Source of the DNA: Pirellula staleyi DSM 6068
GTDB taxonomy: Bacteria; Planctomycetota; Planctomycetia; Pirellulales; Pirellulaceae
Direction: 5' to 3'
NCBI GenBank assembly: GCA_945900945.1
Contig: CAMDKL010000001.1
Span: 81,515 to 145,514 of the forward strand
DNA: 64,000 nt
Shown one piece after another: positions 43,253 through 51,380 of this stretch (the first letter of the stretch is position 1; each line of letters begins with the position of its first letter). Below the pieces are notes generated by a model. The model was not told the DNA's origin and did not search any database. It saw nothing but the letters and a program-made list of their open reading frames with translations. The position numbers were made by a program, and so were the translations under genes.

Positions 43253-44722
43253 ATGAAGTTAACACTCAAGATCCTATTGCTGTTTCTGGTTGTTTCCTGC
43301 GGACTAGTCGGATTCAGTGGATACCTGTCGGTACATCGTGAAATTGACTTCTTCGAAAAGGAAATGACAGCGCATCACGGTCGACTTGTGACGGCTGTGG
43401 AACCGATGCTGCGCGATGCTTGGAGGGTAGCTGGCCGCGGTGGCATGCTGCAATTAGTTGCAGGGATCGAGGGGGACGAACAGCAGGTTCGTATTCGTTG
43501 GGTGTGGCTCGATGATACCGTTGACGACGCGACCCGGCCCGTAGTGCCGCTGCAGAGCCTCGGTGGTATTCCAGTGGGGCATTTGAAATCCATTCGTGTT
43601 CGCGAAGCCAGTCCTGCCGGGTTGTACTGTTCTTATTATCCGTTCGAATTGGGGGACGGTCGGCTGGGTGCTTTGGAAATGTCCGAGTCGCTCGCCCACC
43701 GGGATCAGTACACTCGGGACACGGTCACTCGCACGATTTTCCTGATGGGAGCGTTGATTGCGACCGCCAGCCTCCTGGTGGCTGTGGTCGGAGTCCGTCT
43801 GATTGGTCAGCCGCTGCAGGCTCTGACGCTCAAAACACAACAGGTCGCCAGCGGGAATCTTCGTACGCCGGTTATTGTAGGTGGCTCGGATGAGCTTGCT
43901 CAACTGGCGACGGCCCTGAACCAGATGTGCGAGAAACTGGACACATCGCAACAAGCAGTCCAACGTGAAACGTTTCAGCGCATCGAAGCTATGGAACAAT
44001 TGCGGCACGGCGATCGCCTCAAGACCGTTGGGCGACTCGCATCTGGAGTTGCACATGAACTCGGCACTCCGCTCAATGTTGTCAGCGGGCGAGCCGGTCT
44101 TATTGCTGGCGGAAATCTCGGTGGCCAAGACATTATCACGAGTGCGAAGGCGATTCAAACTGAAGCGACTCGAATGACGGGCATCGTTCAGCAGTTGCTC
44201 AACTTCGCGCGCCGCTCTACCCCAAAACAGTCGCTATGCGATTTGAATTCTGTGATCGATGTGACCATCAGCCTGATGGAACCTATCATCAAGACCAAGA
44301 ACGCTCAGGTTGCATTCACAGAAAAACTTCCACCCGGAATCAAGGTAAATATCGATGCCGCTCAAATTCAGCAAGTGTTCTCGAATCTACTGATGAATGC
44401 TCTTCTTTCAAAAGCATCGGGGGTCATCGTTCAAATCGAAGCCCACCTCTACGATGAAGACGCATCTGAATCGTCCCGCAGTCTGGGGATTAGATGCGTT
44501 CGCATTACAGTCACAGACCATGGTGATGGTATTACCGAGGGCGACCTCCCGCACGTCTTTGAGCCATTCTTTACCACTCGTGACATTGGTCAGGGTACAG
44601 GCCTGGGATTGTCCATTGCCCATGGAATTGTAGCGGAACATGGCGGGTGGATGACGGTTCATAGTATTCGAGGACAAGGCACCACGTTCGCAGTGGTTTT
44701 GCCATTGGAGCCGCAGTCATGA
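43253..44722 (+). CDS. Sensor histidine kinase
   Basis: A 489-residue membrane kinase. A first helix (ILLLFLVVSCGLVGFSGYL), a periplasmic sensor of about 130 residues and a second helix near residues 163-187 precede a HAMP domain (QVASGNLRTPVIVGGSDELAQLA). The dimerisation/phosphoacceptor segment is LASGVAHELGTPLNVVSG with the phosphorylated His near residue 268. The ATP domain has N-box VFSNLLMNALL, G1 DHGDGITEGDLPHVFEPF and G2 GTGLGLSIAHGIV. Its stop overlaps the regulator's start (ATGA), so the two form a two-component pair. The sensor input is unknown; envelope stress is inferred from the protease controlled downstream. Confidence 0.95.
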   Translation: MKLTLKILLLFLVVSCGLVGFSGYLSVHREIDFFEKEMTAHHGRLVTAVEPMLRDAWRVAGRGGMLQLVAGIEGDEQQVRIRWVWLDDTVDDATRPVVPLQSLGGIPVGHLKSIRVREASPAGLYCSYYPFELGDGRLGALEMSESLAHRDQYTRDTVTRTIFLMGALIATASLLVAVVGVRLIGQPLQALTLKTQQVASGNLRTPVIVGGSDELAQLATALNQMCEKLDTSQQAVQRETFQRIEAMEQLRHGDRLKTVGRLASGVAHELGTPLNVVSGRAGLIAGGNLGGQDIITSAKAIQTEATRMTGIVQQLLNFARRSTPKQSLCDLNSVIDVTISLMEPIIKTKNAQVAFTEKLPPGIKVNIDAAQIQQVFSNLLMNALLSKASGVIVQIEAHLYDEDASESSRSLGIRCVRITVTDHGDGITEGDLPHVFEPFFTTRDIGQGTGLGLSIAHGIVAEHGGWMTVHSIRGQGTTFAVVLPLEPQS

Positions 44723-46086
44723 AGGGTCATATTCTGGTGATAGATGATGAACGGAGCATGGTGGATCTGCTCCAAACCGATCTCGGCTTGCGGGGATACA
44801 GGGTCAGCGGGTTCACCTCAGCAACCGCAGCCCTGGAGGCGATACCTACGACGGATGCACAAGTCGTGCTCACCGACCTGCACATGCCTGATTTCAATGG
44901 TCTGCAACTGTGTGAACGGGTTGTCGCGAATCGTCCGGACATCCCAGTTGTTGTCATGACGGCATTCGGCAGCATGGAAACGGCTATAGAAGCGATTCGA
45001 GCTGGAGCATGGGATTTTGTGACGAAGCCGGTAGAAATGGAATTGCTGGCCGTCGTCATGGATCGAGCTGTTCAACACCAGAATTTGCAGGAAGAAGTTC
45101 GTCGACTATCAGACAAGCTCCAGCCAGCCGATAGTTTCGAAGCATTGATTGGAACGAGTTCTGTGATGCAGAAACTATTCATTCAGATCCGGAAAATTGC
45201 ACCCACCAATGCAAACGTATTGATCACTGGAGAAAGTGGGACTGGAAAAGAGCTTGTCGCACAAGCCATTCATCGTCACAGCGCCCGGAAAGATGGCCCC
45301 TTCGTCGCAATCAACTGTGCGGCAATTCCCGAAAACCTTCTAGAGAGCGAATTGTTTGGGCATGCAAAGGGCTCTTTTACCGACGCGCGCACCGATCGAA
45401 AAGGACTCTTTCAACAGGCTCAAGGTGGCACTTTATTGCTCGACGAGATCGGCGACTTTCCTTTGTCACTACAGGCAAAACTGCTTCGAGCCATGGAACA
45501 GCGGACCGTGCGGCCGGTCGGCTGCGACAAAGAAAATCCTTTCGATGCTCGAATTCTTACCGCTACCAATCGCGATCTTGAAGTTGCCGTAGAAGCGGGG
45601 CGTTACCGCGAAGATTTCTATTTCAGGATCAATGTGATTCAACTAGAGCTACCACCCTTGAGGGCTCGCGGAACCGACATACTGTTGATAGCTCGCAACC
45701 TGCTGCAGTCGTTTGCTCGCGAGATGAACAAAAACGTGAACGACTTTCTCCCATCTGTGGCGGAAAGGTTATTGAATTACGACTGGCCGGGCAACGTTCG
45801 TGAACTGAGGAACGTGATGGAACGAGCGGTGGCACTAACGGAATTCGAAAAGTTGATTGTCGATGATCTTCCTGAACGCATTCGGGACTACCGACCTTCA
45901 ACCTTTCATATTGATACCTCGAACCCCGCTGAGTTACAGACTCTGGCGGAGGTAGAACAACGTTATATTCGTCGGGTGCTGGAAAGTGTTCAGGGAAATC
46001 GTACCGAGGCAGCCCGTATTCTGGGTGTGGATCGCAAGACTCTGTACCGTCACCTGAAACAGCCTGACGCATCTACCAAACAATAA
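44719..46086 (+). CDS. NtrC-family sigma-54-dependent response regulator
   Basis: A 455-residue response regulator. Receiver domain residues about 1-120 with the phosphorylated Asp53 in VLTDLHMPDF and Lys in FVTKPVEMEL. The AAA+ domain follows: Walker A GESGTGKE, the sigma-54-contact loop read as GSFTDA instead of the usual GAFTGA, Walker B GGTLLLDEIGDFP and the R-finger region FRINVIQLELPPLRARGTD. A Fis-type helix-turn-helix ends the protein (NRTEAARILGVDRKTLYRHL). It should activate sigma-54 RNA polymerase; a consensus sigma-54 promoter lies about 190 bases beyond its stop, before the DegQ-like protease gene. Confidence 0.95.
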   Translation: MKGHILVIDDERSMVDLLQTDLGLRGYRVSGFTSATAALEAIPTTDAQVVLTDLHMPDFNGLQLCERVVANRPDIPVVVMTAFGSMETAIEAIRAGAWDFVTKPVEMELLAVVMDRAVQHQNLQEEVRRLSDKLQPADSFEALIGTSSVMQKLFIQIRKIAPTNANVLITGESGTGKELVAQAIHRHSARKDGPFVAINCAAIPENLLESELFGHAKGSFTDARTDRKGLFQQAQGGTLLLDEIGDFPLSLQAKLLRAMEQRTVRPVGCDKENPFDARILTATNRDLEVAVEAGRYREDFYFRINVIQLELPPLRARGTDILLIARNLLQSFAREMNKNVNDFLPSVAERLLNYDWPGNVRELRNVMERAVALTEFEKLIVDDLPERIRDYRPSTFHIDTSNPAELQTLAEVEQRYIRRVLESVQGNRTEAARILGVDRKTLYRHLKQPDASTKQ

Positions 46087-46187
46087 ACAGGTGCTTGGGT
46101 ACGAGTACTCTTCGAGCGCACAATGCGCGAGACAGTTTGCCCCACGAGGCAATCCGCCCCGAACTTACCCACATCTTTTTGACTTTG

Positions 46188-46230
46188 CTCCCCTCGCCCC
46201 TTTTAGGGGAGAGGGGCTGGGGGTGAGGGG
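46188..46230. repeat. Common REP-like element (CCCCTCxCCCCTTTTAGGGGxGAGGGG)
   Basis: CTCCCCTCGCCCCTTTTAGG followed by GGAGAGGGGCTGGGGGTGAGGGG forms a strong hairpin (CCCCTT..AGGGG and CCCCTC..GAGGGG). This motif, which on the reverse strand reads as HPQPLSPKRGEG, is a widespread bacterial intergenic repeat. It lies between the regulator gene and the sigma-54 promoter and may terminate or separate transcription there. Confidence 0.8.
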
Positions 46231-46272
46231 TTTTGCACTGTGTTTTGATGCATCGCGTTCGCTTTTTCACTA

Positions 46273-46287
46273 TGGCACGCGACTTGC
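46273..46287 (+). promoter_or_regulatory. Sigma-54 (-24/-12) promoter of the DegQ-like protease gene
   Basis: TGGCACGCGACTTGC matches the sigma-54 consensus TGGCAC-N5-TTGC at every position, including correct spacing. Transcription would start near 46299 and the protease ATG is at 46389, leaving a leader of about 90 bases. A gene for a sigma-54 activator ends 190 bases upstream. Confidence 0.85.
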
Positions 46288-46388
46288 GATGAAGGAATCC
46301 GGTTCAGAATCAGTCGATGAATCCTTATAGCTCTGCTGTCGCCGAGCGGTTCGATGCCTCGAATTCTGACGGAACAAGGAGAATAAGC

Positions 46389-47624
46389 ATGAAACGAACA
46401 TCATTCCAATGGATGGCAGCAGGACTAATGCTGTCGGCAGTCTATATGGGTGCCAGTGCGTTCAACTATGGGGCCACACCTGCGATGTCTGGAACAACGA
46501 TCAATTGGAAAGACCGCGAGGTTGGAAGCAAGGAGTCGGATCAACACGTTGCATCGCACAATTATGCCAAGTCACTCTCCGGTGCCTTTCGCGGTGCATC
46601 GGAAAAAGTGATGCCTTCGGTCGTGACGATACAATCGATTTCGTCGAAACAACAGGACATGGGCCAGCGGGGGGCGTTGCCGGAGGAGTTCCGTGACAAT
46701 CCGCTGTTCAAGCGATTCTTTGAGGGCATGCCAGAGAGTAATTCCAAGTCGCCGAGCGGACCGCAGCGAATTGGCATGGGGTCGGGAGTCATCATTGATT
46801 CAGCTGGCATTATTTTGACCAACAACCACGTGGTCAACGGAGCGGACAAACTACTGATCAAGCTTCACGACGGGCGAGAATTCGAAGCGACGCAGTGGAA
46901 GACGGACCCGAAGTCCGACATCGCTGTCGTCAAAATCGAATCAGCTCCTAGTCTTCCAGCTGCTTCCATCGGCAACAGCGATCAGCTGGATGTCGGCGAC
47001 TGGGTCATTGCGGTGGGAGCTCCTTTCGGACTTGATGAAACGGTCACTGCGGGCATTATCAGTGCCAAATCACGCGGTATCGGCATCACAGCACGCGAGG
47101 AGTTTTTGCAAACCGACGCCGCTATCAATCCCGGTAACAGCGGTGGTCCGCTCGTCAATCTTGACGGTGAAGTGATCGGAATCAACACAGCGATTTCCAG
47201 CACGAGTGGTGGATATCAGGGAATCGGCTTCGCAGTCCCTGTCAATCTTGCTCGCTGGATCGGTGACGAACTGATGGCTCACGGAACAGTTCAACGAGCC
47301 TTCCTTGGAGTAGGAATTCAGTCCATCGATAGTTCAATGTCAAAGCAACGTGGCCTGGATACGGTCCGCGGAGCGGTTGTAACCGATGTACGAGCCGGAA
47401 CCCCTGCCGCAAAAGCCGAGCTGCAAAGCGGCGACGTCATTTTGGAATTCGACGGAAACGCAATTTCGAAACCAGGTGACCTGCAGGGACGTGTCGAACG
47501 AGCATCGCTCAGTGATGGTCACAAAATTGTCGTCATGCGAGATGGTAAGACACTGACGATCAATGTGAGAGTCGAAGCCTTGCGTTCGAGCGGTTCGCCA
47601 CCCGAGCTAGAGAAATCCGAATAG
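46389..47624 (+). CDS. Do/DegQ-family periplasmic serine protease
   Basis: A 411-residue exported protease. ATG 46389 is chosen over the track start at 46317 because AAGGAG lies 8 bases upstream and the signal peptide (FQWMAAGLMLSAVYMGASAF) then leads the protein. The triad is His147 (TNNHVVNGA), Asp177 (KSDIAVVKI) and Ser251 (INPGNSGGPLV). One PDZ domain follows (about 310-400; VVTDVRAGTPAAKAELQSGDV), where DegP has two. Expected role: removal of damaged or misfolded envelope proteins. The sigma-54 promoter upstream and the two-component genes next door suggest stress-induced expression. A weak hairpin overlaps its stop. Confidence 0.93.
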   Translation: MKRTSFQWMAAGLMLSAVYMGASAFNYGATPAMSGTTINWKDREVGSKESDQHVASHNYAKSLSGAFRGASEKVMPSVVTIQSISSKQQDMGQRGALPEEFRDNPLFKRFFEGMPESNSKSPSGPQRIGMGSGVIIDSAGIILTNNHVVNGADKLLIKLHDGREFEATQWKTDPKSDIAVVKIESAPSLPAASIGNSDQLDVGDWVIAVGAPFGLDETVTAGIISAKSRGIGITAREEFLQTDAAINPGNSGGPLVNLDGEVIGINTAISSTSGGYQGIGFAVPVNLARWIGDELMAHGTVQRAFLGVGIQSIDSSMSKQRGLDTVRGAVVTDVRAGTPAAKAELQSGDVILEFDGNAISKPGDLQGRVERASLSDGHKIVVMRDGKTLTINVRVEALRSSGSPPELEKSE

Positions 47625-47641
47625 ACTCCCTCTTCGGATTT
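47613..47641 (+). terminator. Possible terminator overlapping the protease stop
   Basis: AAATCCGAA (47613-47621) pairs with TTCGGATTT (47633-47641), 9 bp with an 11-base loop; the T-run is short (ATTTTA). The stop codon lies inside the loop, so it may be a weak or regulatory hairpin rather than a strong terminator. Confidence 0.35.
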
Positions 47642-48332
47642 TAACGGCCTTGGACTTCAGTTATCGGATTCTAGACGAACGATCCCAAACCGACGATTTT
47701 CACTAGATCCGAGAGGGACGTAACGGTGGCGGAGATTCCTGGCGCACGGATGGTCGACTATTCATCGGCAACATTCGCCCGCAAGCAACGGCGAAACAAT
47801 AGTATGTGTTTCGCTGCTGTTCGAAAAAGAAGACGAAACTGGTCATTCACTAAACTACCCTGGGATCCATTCGGTCCAATTGATTGACGAAACACCCGGA
47901 TTAAAGCCTCGTCAGCAGAATCTGTGGGTCGTTTTTGGCTCAGGAAGATTCCTAAGCTGGTGATATTACGCTGTCGAATCCATTAAGCAGAAGGGGTTCA
48001 TGCTCGAGCAACGTGGCTGCCATCTTTTGCATCGGCATCGCATTGGGCGTCCCATTGACTGCAGTGCCGTTGCACGCTGTCATTACCATCTTTCTCGGCT
48101 AGGCGTAGCTCGCAAAGCAACAGTCAGACGGACTGGTCCGCAGTACGACAATGGTGTAGGCAGATCGCTGACTTGAACAGGAGGCAACAGAGATCCGTGC
48201 TGATGATATAAAAAACTCCCGGGAAACCTATTCGGAAGCGTTCTTGTCAGCTATGGTAACCTTTTCCTGCCAAATTGCAATATTAAATTTGCTCGGTGGT
48301 GTTGCCTACTTTTCTTCCTTAGGGTTCAAAAC
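47642..48332. other. Long intergenic stretch before the second surface-protein gene
   Basis: About 690 bases without a convincing gene. Around 48010-48105 a short frame reads VAAIFCIGIALGVPLTAVPL and ends in HAVITIFLG plus stop; it looks like the last helix of a lost membrane protein, but I cannot name it. The rest shows no repeat, and the promoter of the next gene should be close to 48250-48320 (AT-rich). Confidence 0.5.
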
Positions 48333-49391
48333 ATGTCCAAAAAGACTTTCGGTTTAGCAGTTGCGATGATGTTATGTCTAACGGTGTCCTTTGCTCAAGC
48401 TCAGCGCGGAGGCAAGCCAGGCGGTAAGGAAGGAAACAAACAGGGTAGAGGTGAGCCCTCTGGTAAGCCACCGGGCGGGAACTGGTCCGAAAGTAAACAG
48501 CAATCTCAAAATGGACAGAAAGAAGCTGGGGCTGCAGGTGCAGAAAAAAATAAGCAGTCTCAACCTTCAGGCGGAGAGAGGGCTGCAGCCTCCAATCGCA
48601 ACGAACCGAAGTCTTCCGGTGCTGACGGAGCCGCTGCCCGAGCTGCCGCCGCAAATCGAAATGCCCCTAAGGCGTCTGGTGCTGAGGGCGCCGCTTTTGG
48701 TGCTGCCGCCGCAAATCGTCGTGGGCCTCAGGCATCTGAGGCCGAGGGTGCTGCTGCGGGTTATGCCGTAGTGGGTCGTTCTTTCGATCGCCCTGACCTC
48801 TACGGACAAGCTTGGCGCGGCTCCAATCCGAACTCGTGGTCAGGTGCCGGTTGGGCCGCGAGCACAGCTTGGACACCCACGGCTTGGAACGCGGTTGCAG
48901 GCCTTTGCGGGTATGGCAATAATACACCACTCTCGTTTGATTATGGAAGCAACGTTACCTGCCTCAATGGCAAAGTCGTTCAGGACGGTAATGAAATCGG
49001 AACGGCTGAAGAGTTCAGTCAGCAAGCGTCCGACTTGGCGAATGAAGGAGCCGATGCTCAAACGCAACCTGAAGAAAAATGGCTTCCCTTGGGTGTGTTT
49101 GCAATGGTGCAAAACGAACAGCAACACCCGCACTTGATTTTGCAAATTGCAATCAATGAAAAAGGCGCTTTGAGAGGCAACTATACTGATACCGTGACCG
49201 ATAATACTTTACCCATCCAAGGCGGAGCCGATCAGAAGACACAGCGAGCGGCCTGGACGGTGGGCACGAATGCGAATACAGTCCTGGAAGCTGGGTTGAG
49301 CAACCTCACCCAAGGGCATGCACCGGCATTGCTGCACAAGAACGGAAAGACCGAGCGTTGGAACCTCGTCCGATTATCTCAGCCGGAGTGA
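48333..49391 (+). CDS. Secreted surface protein paralogous to the glycine-rich protein at 31 kb
   Basis: A 352-residue exported protein (signal FGLAVAMMLCLTVSFAQA). The N-terminal half is low complexity: Gly/Lys/Asn-rich (GKPGGKEGNKQGRGEPSGK), then three to four ~20-residue repeats of the pattern AAAANRNAPKASGAEGAAFG. From residue 190 on it repeats the structured domain of the 31 kb protein: GLCGYGNNTPLSFDYGSNV, IGTAEEFSQQASDLANEG, KWLPLGVFAMV, ALRGNYTDTVTD, KTQRAAWTVG and ERWNLVRLSQPE. The N-terminal parts differ completely. The pair may be exported envelope or matrix proteins; function unknown. Confidence 0.85.
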   Translation: MSKKTFGLAVAMMLCLTVSFAQAQRGGKPGGKEGNKQGRGEPSGKPPGGNWSESKQQSQNGQKEAGAAGAEKNKQSQPSGGERAAASNRNEPKSSGADGAAARAAAANRNAPKASGAEGAAFGAAAANRRGPQASEAEGAAAGYAVVGRSFDRPDLYGQAWRGSNPNSWSGAGWAASTAWTPTAWNAVAGLCGYGNNTPLSFDYGSNVTCLNGKVVQDGNEIGTAEEFSQQASDLANEGADAQTQPEEKWLPLGVFAMVQNEQQHPHLILQIAINEKGALRGNYTDTVTDNTLPIQGGADQKTQRAAWTVGTNANTVLEAGLSNLTQGHAPALLHKNGKTERWNLVRLSQPE

Positions 49392-49666
49392 TGCGCACAG
49401 TACAATGCGCAGAGCAAAGCCGCAAAAGACATAGTCAGCTCGATGGTACTGTATTATCTGGGCGTCATCGTCCTACTTGGAGCGTCTGGTATTTCGTCGG
49501 GGCCTGCTGGCGGCGCTTTATGGTAGGCAGTGATTCTTCACATTGGGATAACCGCCTGGTGTATCGCATGTCTTCAAAAAAAGCCAGTGGCCGTATTTAC
49601 TGAACAGTTCTTAAAGCAGAAAAGAATTTACTCTCTCTGGGCCATGTCCGGCTGAGGACCCCTGGC

Positions 49667-50509
49667 CTACGTGTTAACACCTGATCCCTCCGATTTTGTG
49701 CGATGTGGTTCCATGGTAGCGACCACGCGATCGAATTCTGAGCCTCTACCGACGAGTATCGACAGAAGTTCGCTTGAATAGGGGTGCCTAAAATCGAGTC
49801 GCATGGATGTTAAGAGCATACGAACGACTCCCGTACCAGCGACGGCCAACTCATTTTGGTTTTTATCTCCGTGTCGATGGTCGCCAATCACGGGGTGGCC
49901 AATATGGTTCAGGTGTCGACGAATCTGATGCGACCGGCCGGTCATAGGCTTAATTTCCAACAACGAGAACTGAGATGGATTGGTAGCTGGATTTTCCCAG
50001 GAGACGTAAAATCTCGCCAGGGTCTCGAATTGCGTCAATGCGTCTTGTGGCAATCGATAGTCATGGATACCTTGCGTCCATTCATCGTCTGATTTGGCCC
50101 CGAGCGGCTGATCTATGAATCCTGCGTCGGGGGTCAGGCCGTAGACCAAGGCCTGATAGTATTTAGCGACCATTCGGTTCGTAAAGAGCTCCACCATTTT
50201 AGCGGCTGCTGCACCACTCAAGCCAAACAGGATCAGCCCTGCCGTAGGCCGATCCAATCGATGGACTGGGTAGAGGTGGCAACGTAATTGATCCCTCAAG
50301 CGTTGGAGGAGGACCGGTTCCTGCTCTAAGGTCGATTTGCTTCGGTGAACGATTAAGCCCGCTGGTTTGAAGACCGCCACGTAATTGTCATCACGGTAGA
50401 CTATTTTCAAAGGTTGACTCAGCGTTGCGTCGATGAAATCGTCTGTCTCTATTGAACCTAGCAGTGAGCCATCCTCATTGTCCTCGAGCTTCGTTGCGAA
50501 ATCATGCAT
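49667..50509 (-). CDS. truC: tRNA pseudouridine synthase C (TruC-type)
   Basis: A 280-residue pseudouridine synthase. It begins PLKIVYRDDNYVAVFKPAGL and carries the catalytic motif as HRLDRPTAGLILFGLS, followed by KYYQALVYGLTPDAG, LEIKPMTGRSHQIRRHLNHI and HPVIGDHRHGDKNQN; the order and wording follow E. coli TruC, which modifies U65 of some tRNAs, rather than RluA or RsuA. ATG 50509 is taken as start; the longer track start at 50671 falls inside the upstream AP2-like gene. It is probably co-transcribed with that gene (15-base gap). Confidence 0.85.
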   Translation of the reverse strand: MHDFATKLEDNEDGSLLGSIETDDFIDATLSQPLKIVYRDDNYVAVFKPAGLIVHRSKSTLEQEPVLLQRLRDQLRCHLYPVHRLDRPTAGLILFGLSGAAAAKMVELFTNRMVAKYYQALVYGLTPDAGFIDQPLGAKSDDEWTQGIHDYRLPQDALTQFETLARFYVSWENPATNPSQFSLLEIKPMTGRSHQIRRHLNHIGHPVIGDHRHGDKNQNELAVAGTGVVRMLLTSMRLDFRHPYSSELLSILVGRGSEFDRVVATMEPHRTKSEGSGVNT

Positions 50510-50523
50510 CTGGACACCCGCAG

Positions 50524-51024
50524 CTAGCTCCGTCGACTCACTGGCTGGATCTTTACTTTTTTCCCGGATTTCTTTTCGAAGCCTGCGATGACTATTCCCC
50601 GATCGGTAAGTTCTTTTTCTCGGGCTAAGCAGGCTAGCTCCCAGGCCATCTTTTTCCCGTAGCGTTTCCATGCAAAGCTTAATTTTTGCCGAGTTCCATC
50701 CTCAAGCACCCACGAAGCACAGTATCCAAAGGATTCTGCATTCACCCAACGTGCGTCGACGTTTCGAACAAGATGAACACCAACTTTGCCGGACGAGTTG
50801 CGAGATGTCTTTTGATTTCGCGTGGTTTTGACCGGACCCGCAGCGGCCACCCATAGAGCGTAGCACCCCTTGGCCGCCTTGAGTGATTTGGCTTTTCCAC
50901 CGAGGGCGCGATCGTTGAAAAACTGCTGTTTTCGGATACCATCTCGAGTGATACGGACCATCCAGCCGCGAGTCGCAACCCCCTCGTAGTCTATGCGTGT
51001 TATGCCTTTGAATGCCTTGGTCAT
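50524..51024 (-). CDS. AP2-like DNA-binding domain protein
   Basis: A 166-residue basic protein with two AP2-like segments: residues 6-57 (GITRIDYEGVATRGWMVRIT, FFNDRALGGKAKSLKAAKG) and residues 75-135 (SGKVGVHLVRNVDARWVNA, ASWVLEDGTRQKLSFAW, KRYGKKMAWELACLAREKEL). AP2-type modules in bacteria often come with homing endonucleases or phage proteins; here no nuclease domain is present and both modules stand alone. A DNA-binding role is inferred. It lies upstream of truC in the same direction. Confidence 0.65.
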   Translation of the reverse strand: MTKAFKGITRIDYEGVATRGWMVRITRDGIRKQQFFNDRALGGKAKSLKAAKGCYALWVAAAGPVKTTRNQKTSRNSSGKVGVHLVRNVDARWVNAESFGYCASWVLEDGTRQKLSFAWKRYGKKMAWELACLAREKELTDRGIVIAGFEKKSGKKVKIQPVSRRS

Positions 51025-51260
51025 TTTCTTCTTCTCAAAGTTGTTTGCGAAAATAATGGTTGGTCGGACACCGTCATCTTAATCATCGATGGCAACGAAT
51101 GCAAACCGATGCACCTAAGTACAGAATGTCCGCAGTTGCGCCGCTTAAACATCGGTTTGAACTGTCGGACTGCCATCGCGTCCCTCCAGACGCGCTCTCT
51201 TTTTAGCGATGAAAACCAAGGGATGTCGGCTGCGTACAATTCAATTTTTATTTGAGCCAT
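51021..51260 (-). CDS. Possible small hypothetical protein
   Basis: A 79-residue reading frame (MAQIKIELYAADIPWFSSLK) whose stop overlaps the AP2-like gene's start by 4 bases, which is the usual operon geometry here. A GAGG lies close upstream. Composition is basic and no motif is recognisable, so it may be a chance ORF. Confidence 0.3.
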   Translation of the reverse strand: MAQIKIELYAADIPWFSSLKRERVWRDAMAVRQFKPMFKRRNCGHSVLRCIGLHSLPSMIKMTVSDQPLFSQTTLRRRK

Positions 51261-51380
51261 TTCCTCGTTCCTAGCAAGTCAAATAAGTGTTTTTTGGCTA
51301 ATTGCTATTCGTCTTTTTTTCACTGTGGGTTAACGCCCTGCGGCGAATGAATAATCCGTGCTAGAATCATAACAATTCCA

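Noticed and set aside
43454-44158. 234-residue minus-strand ORF opposite the histidine kinase
   Set aside because: Antisense shadow of a strongly supported kinase gene.
48010-48105. Short hydrophobic frame VAAIFCIGIALGVPLTAV ending at TAG
   Set aside because: Only about 30 codons, no start, no recognised family; kept as a note in the intergenic entry.
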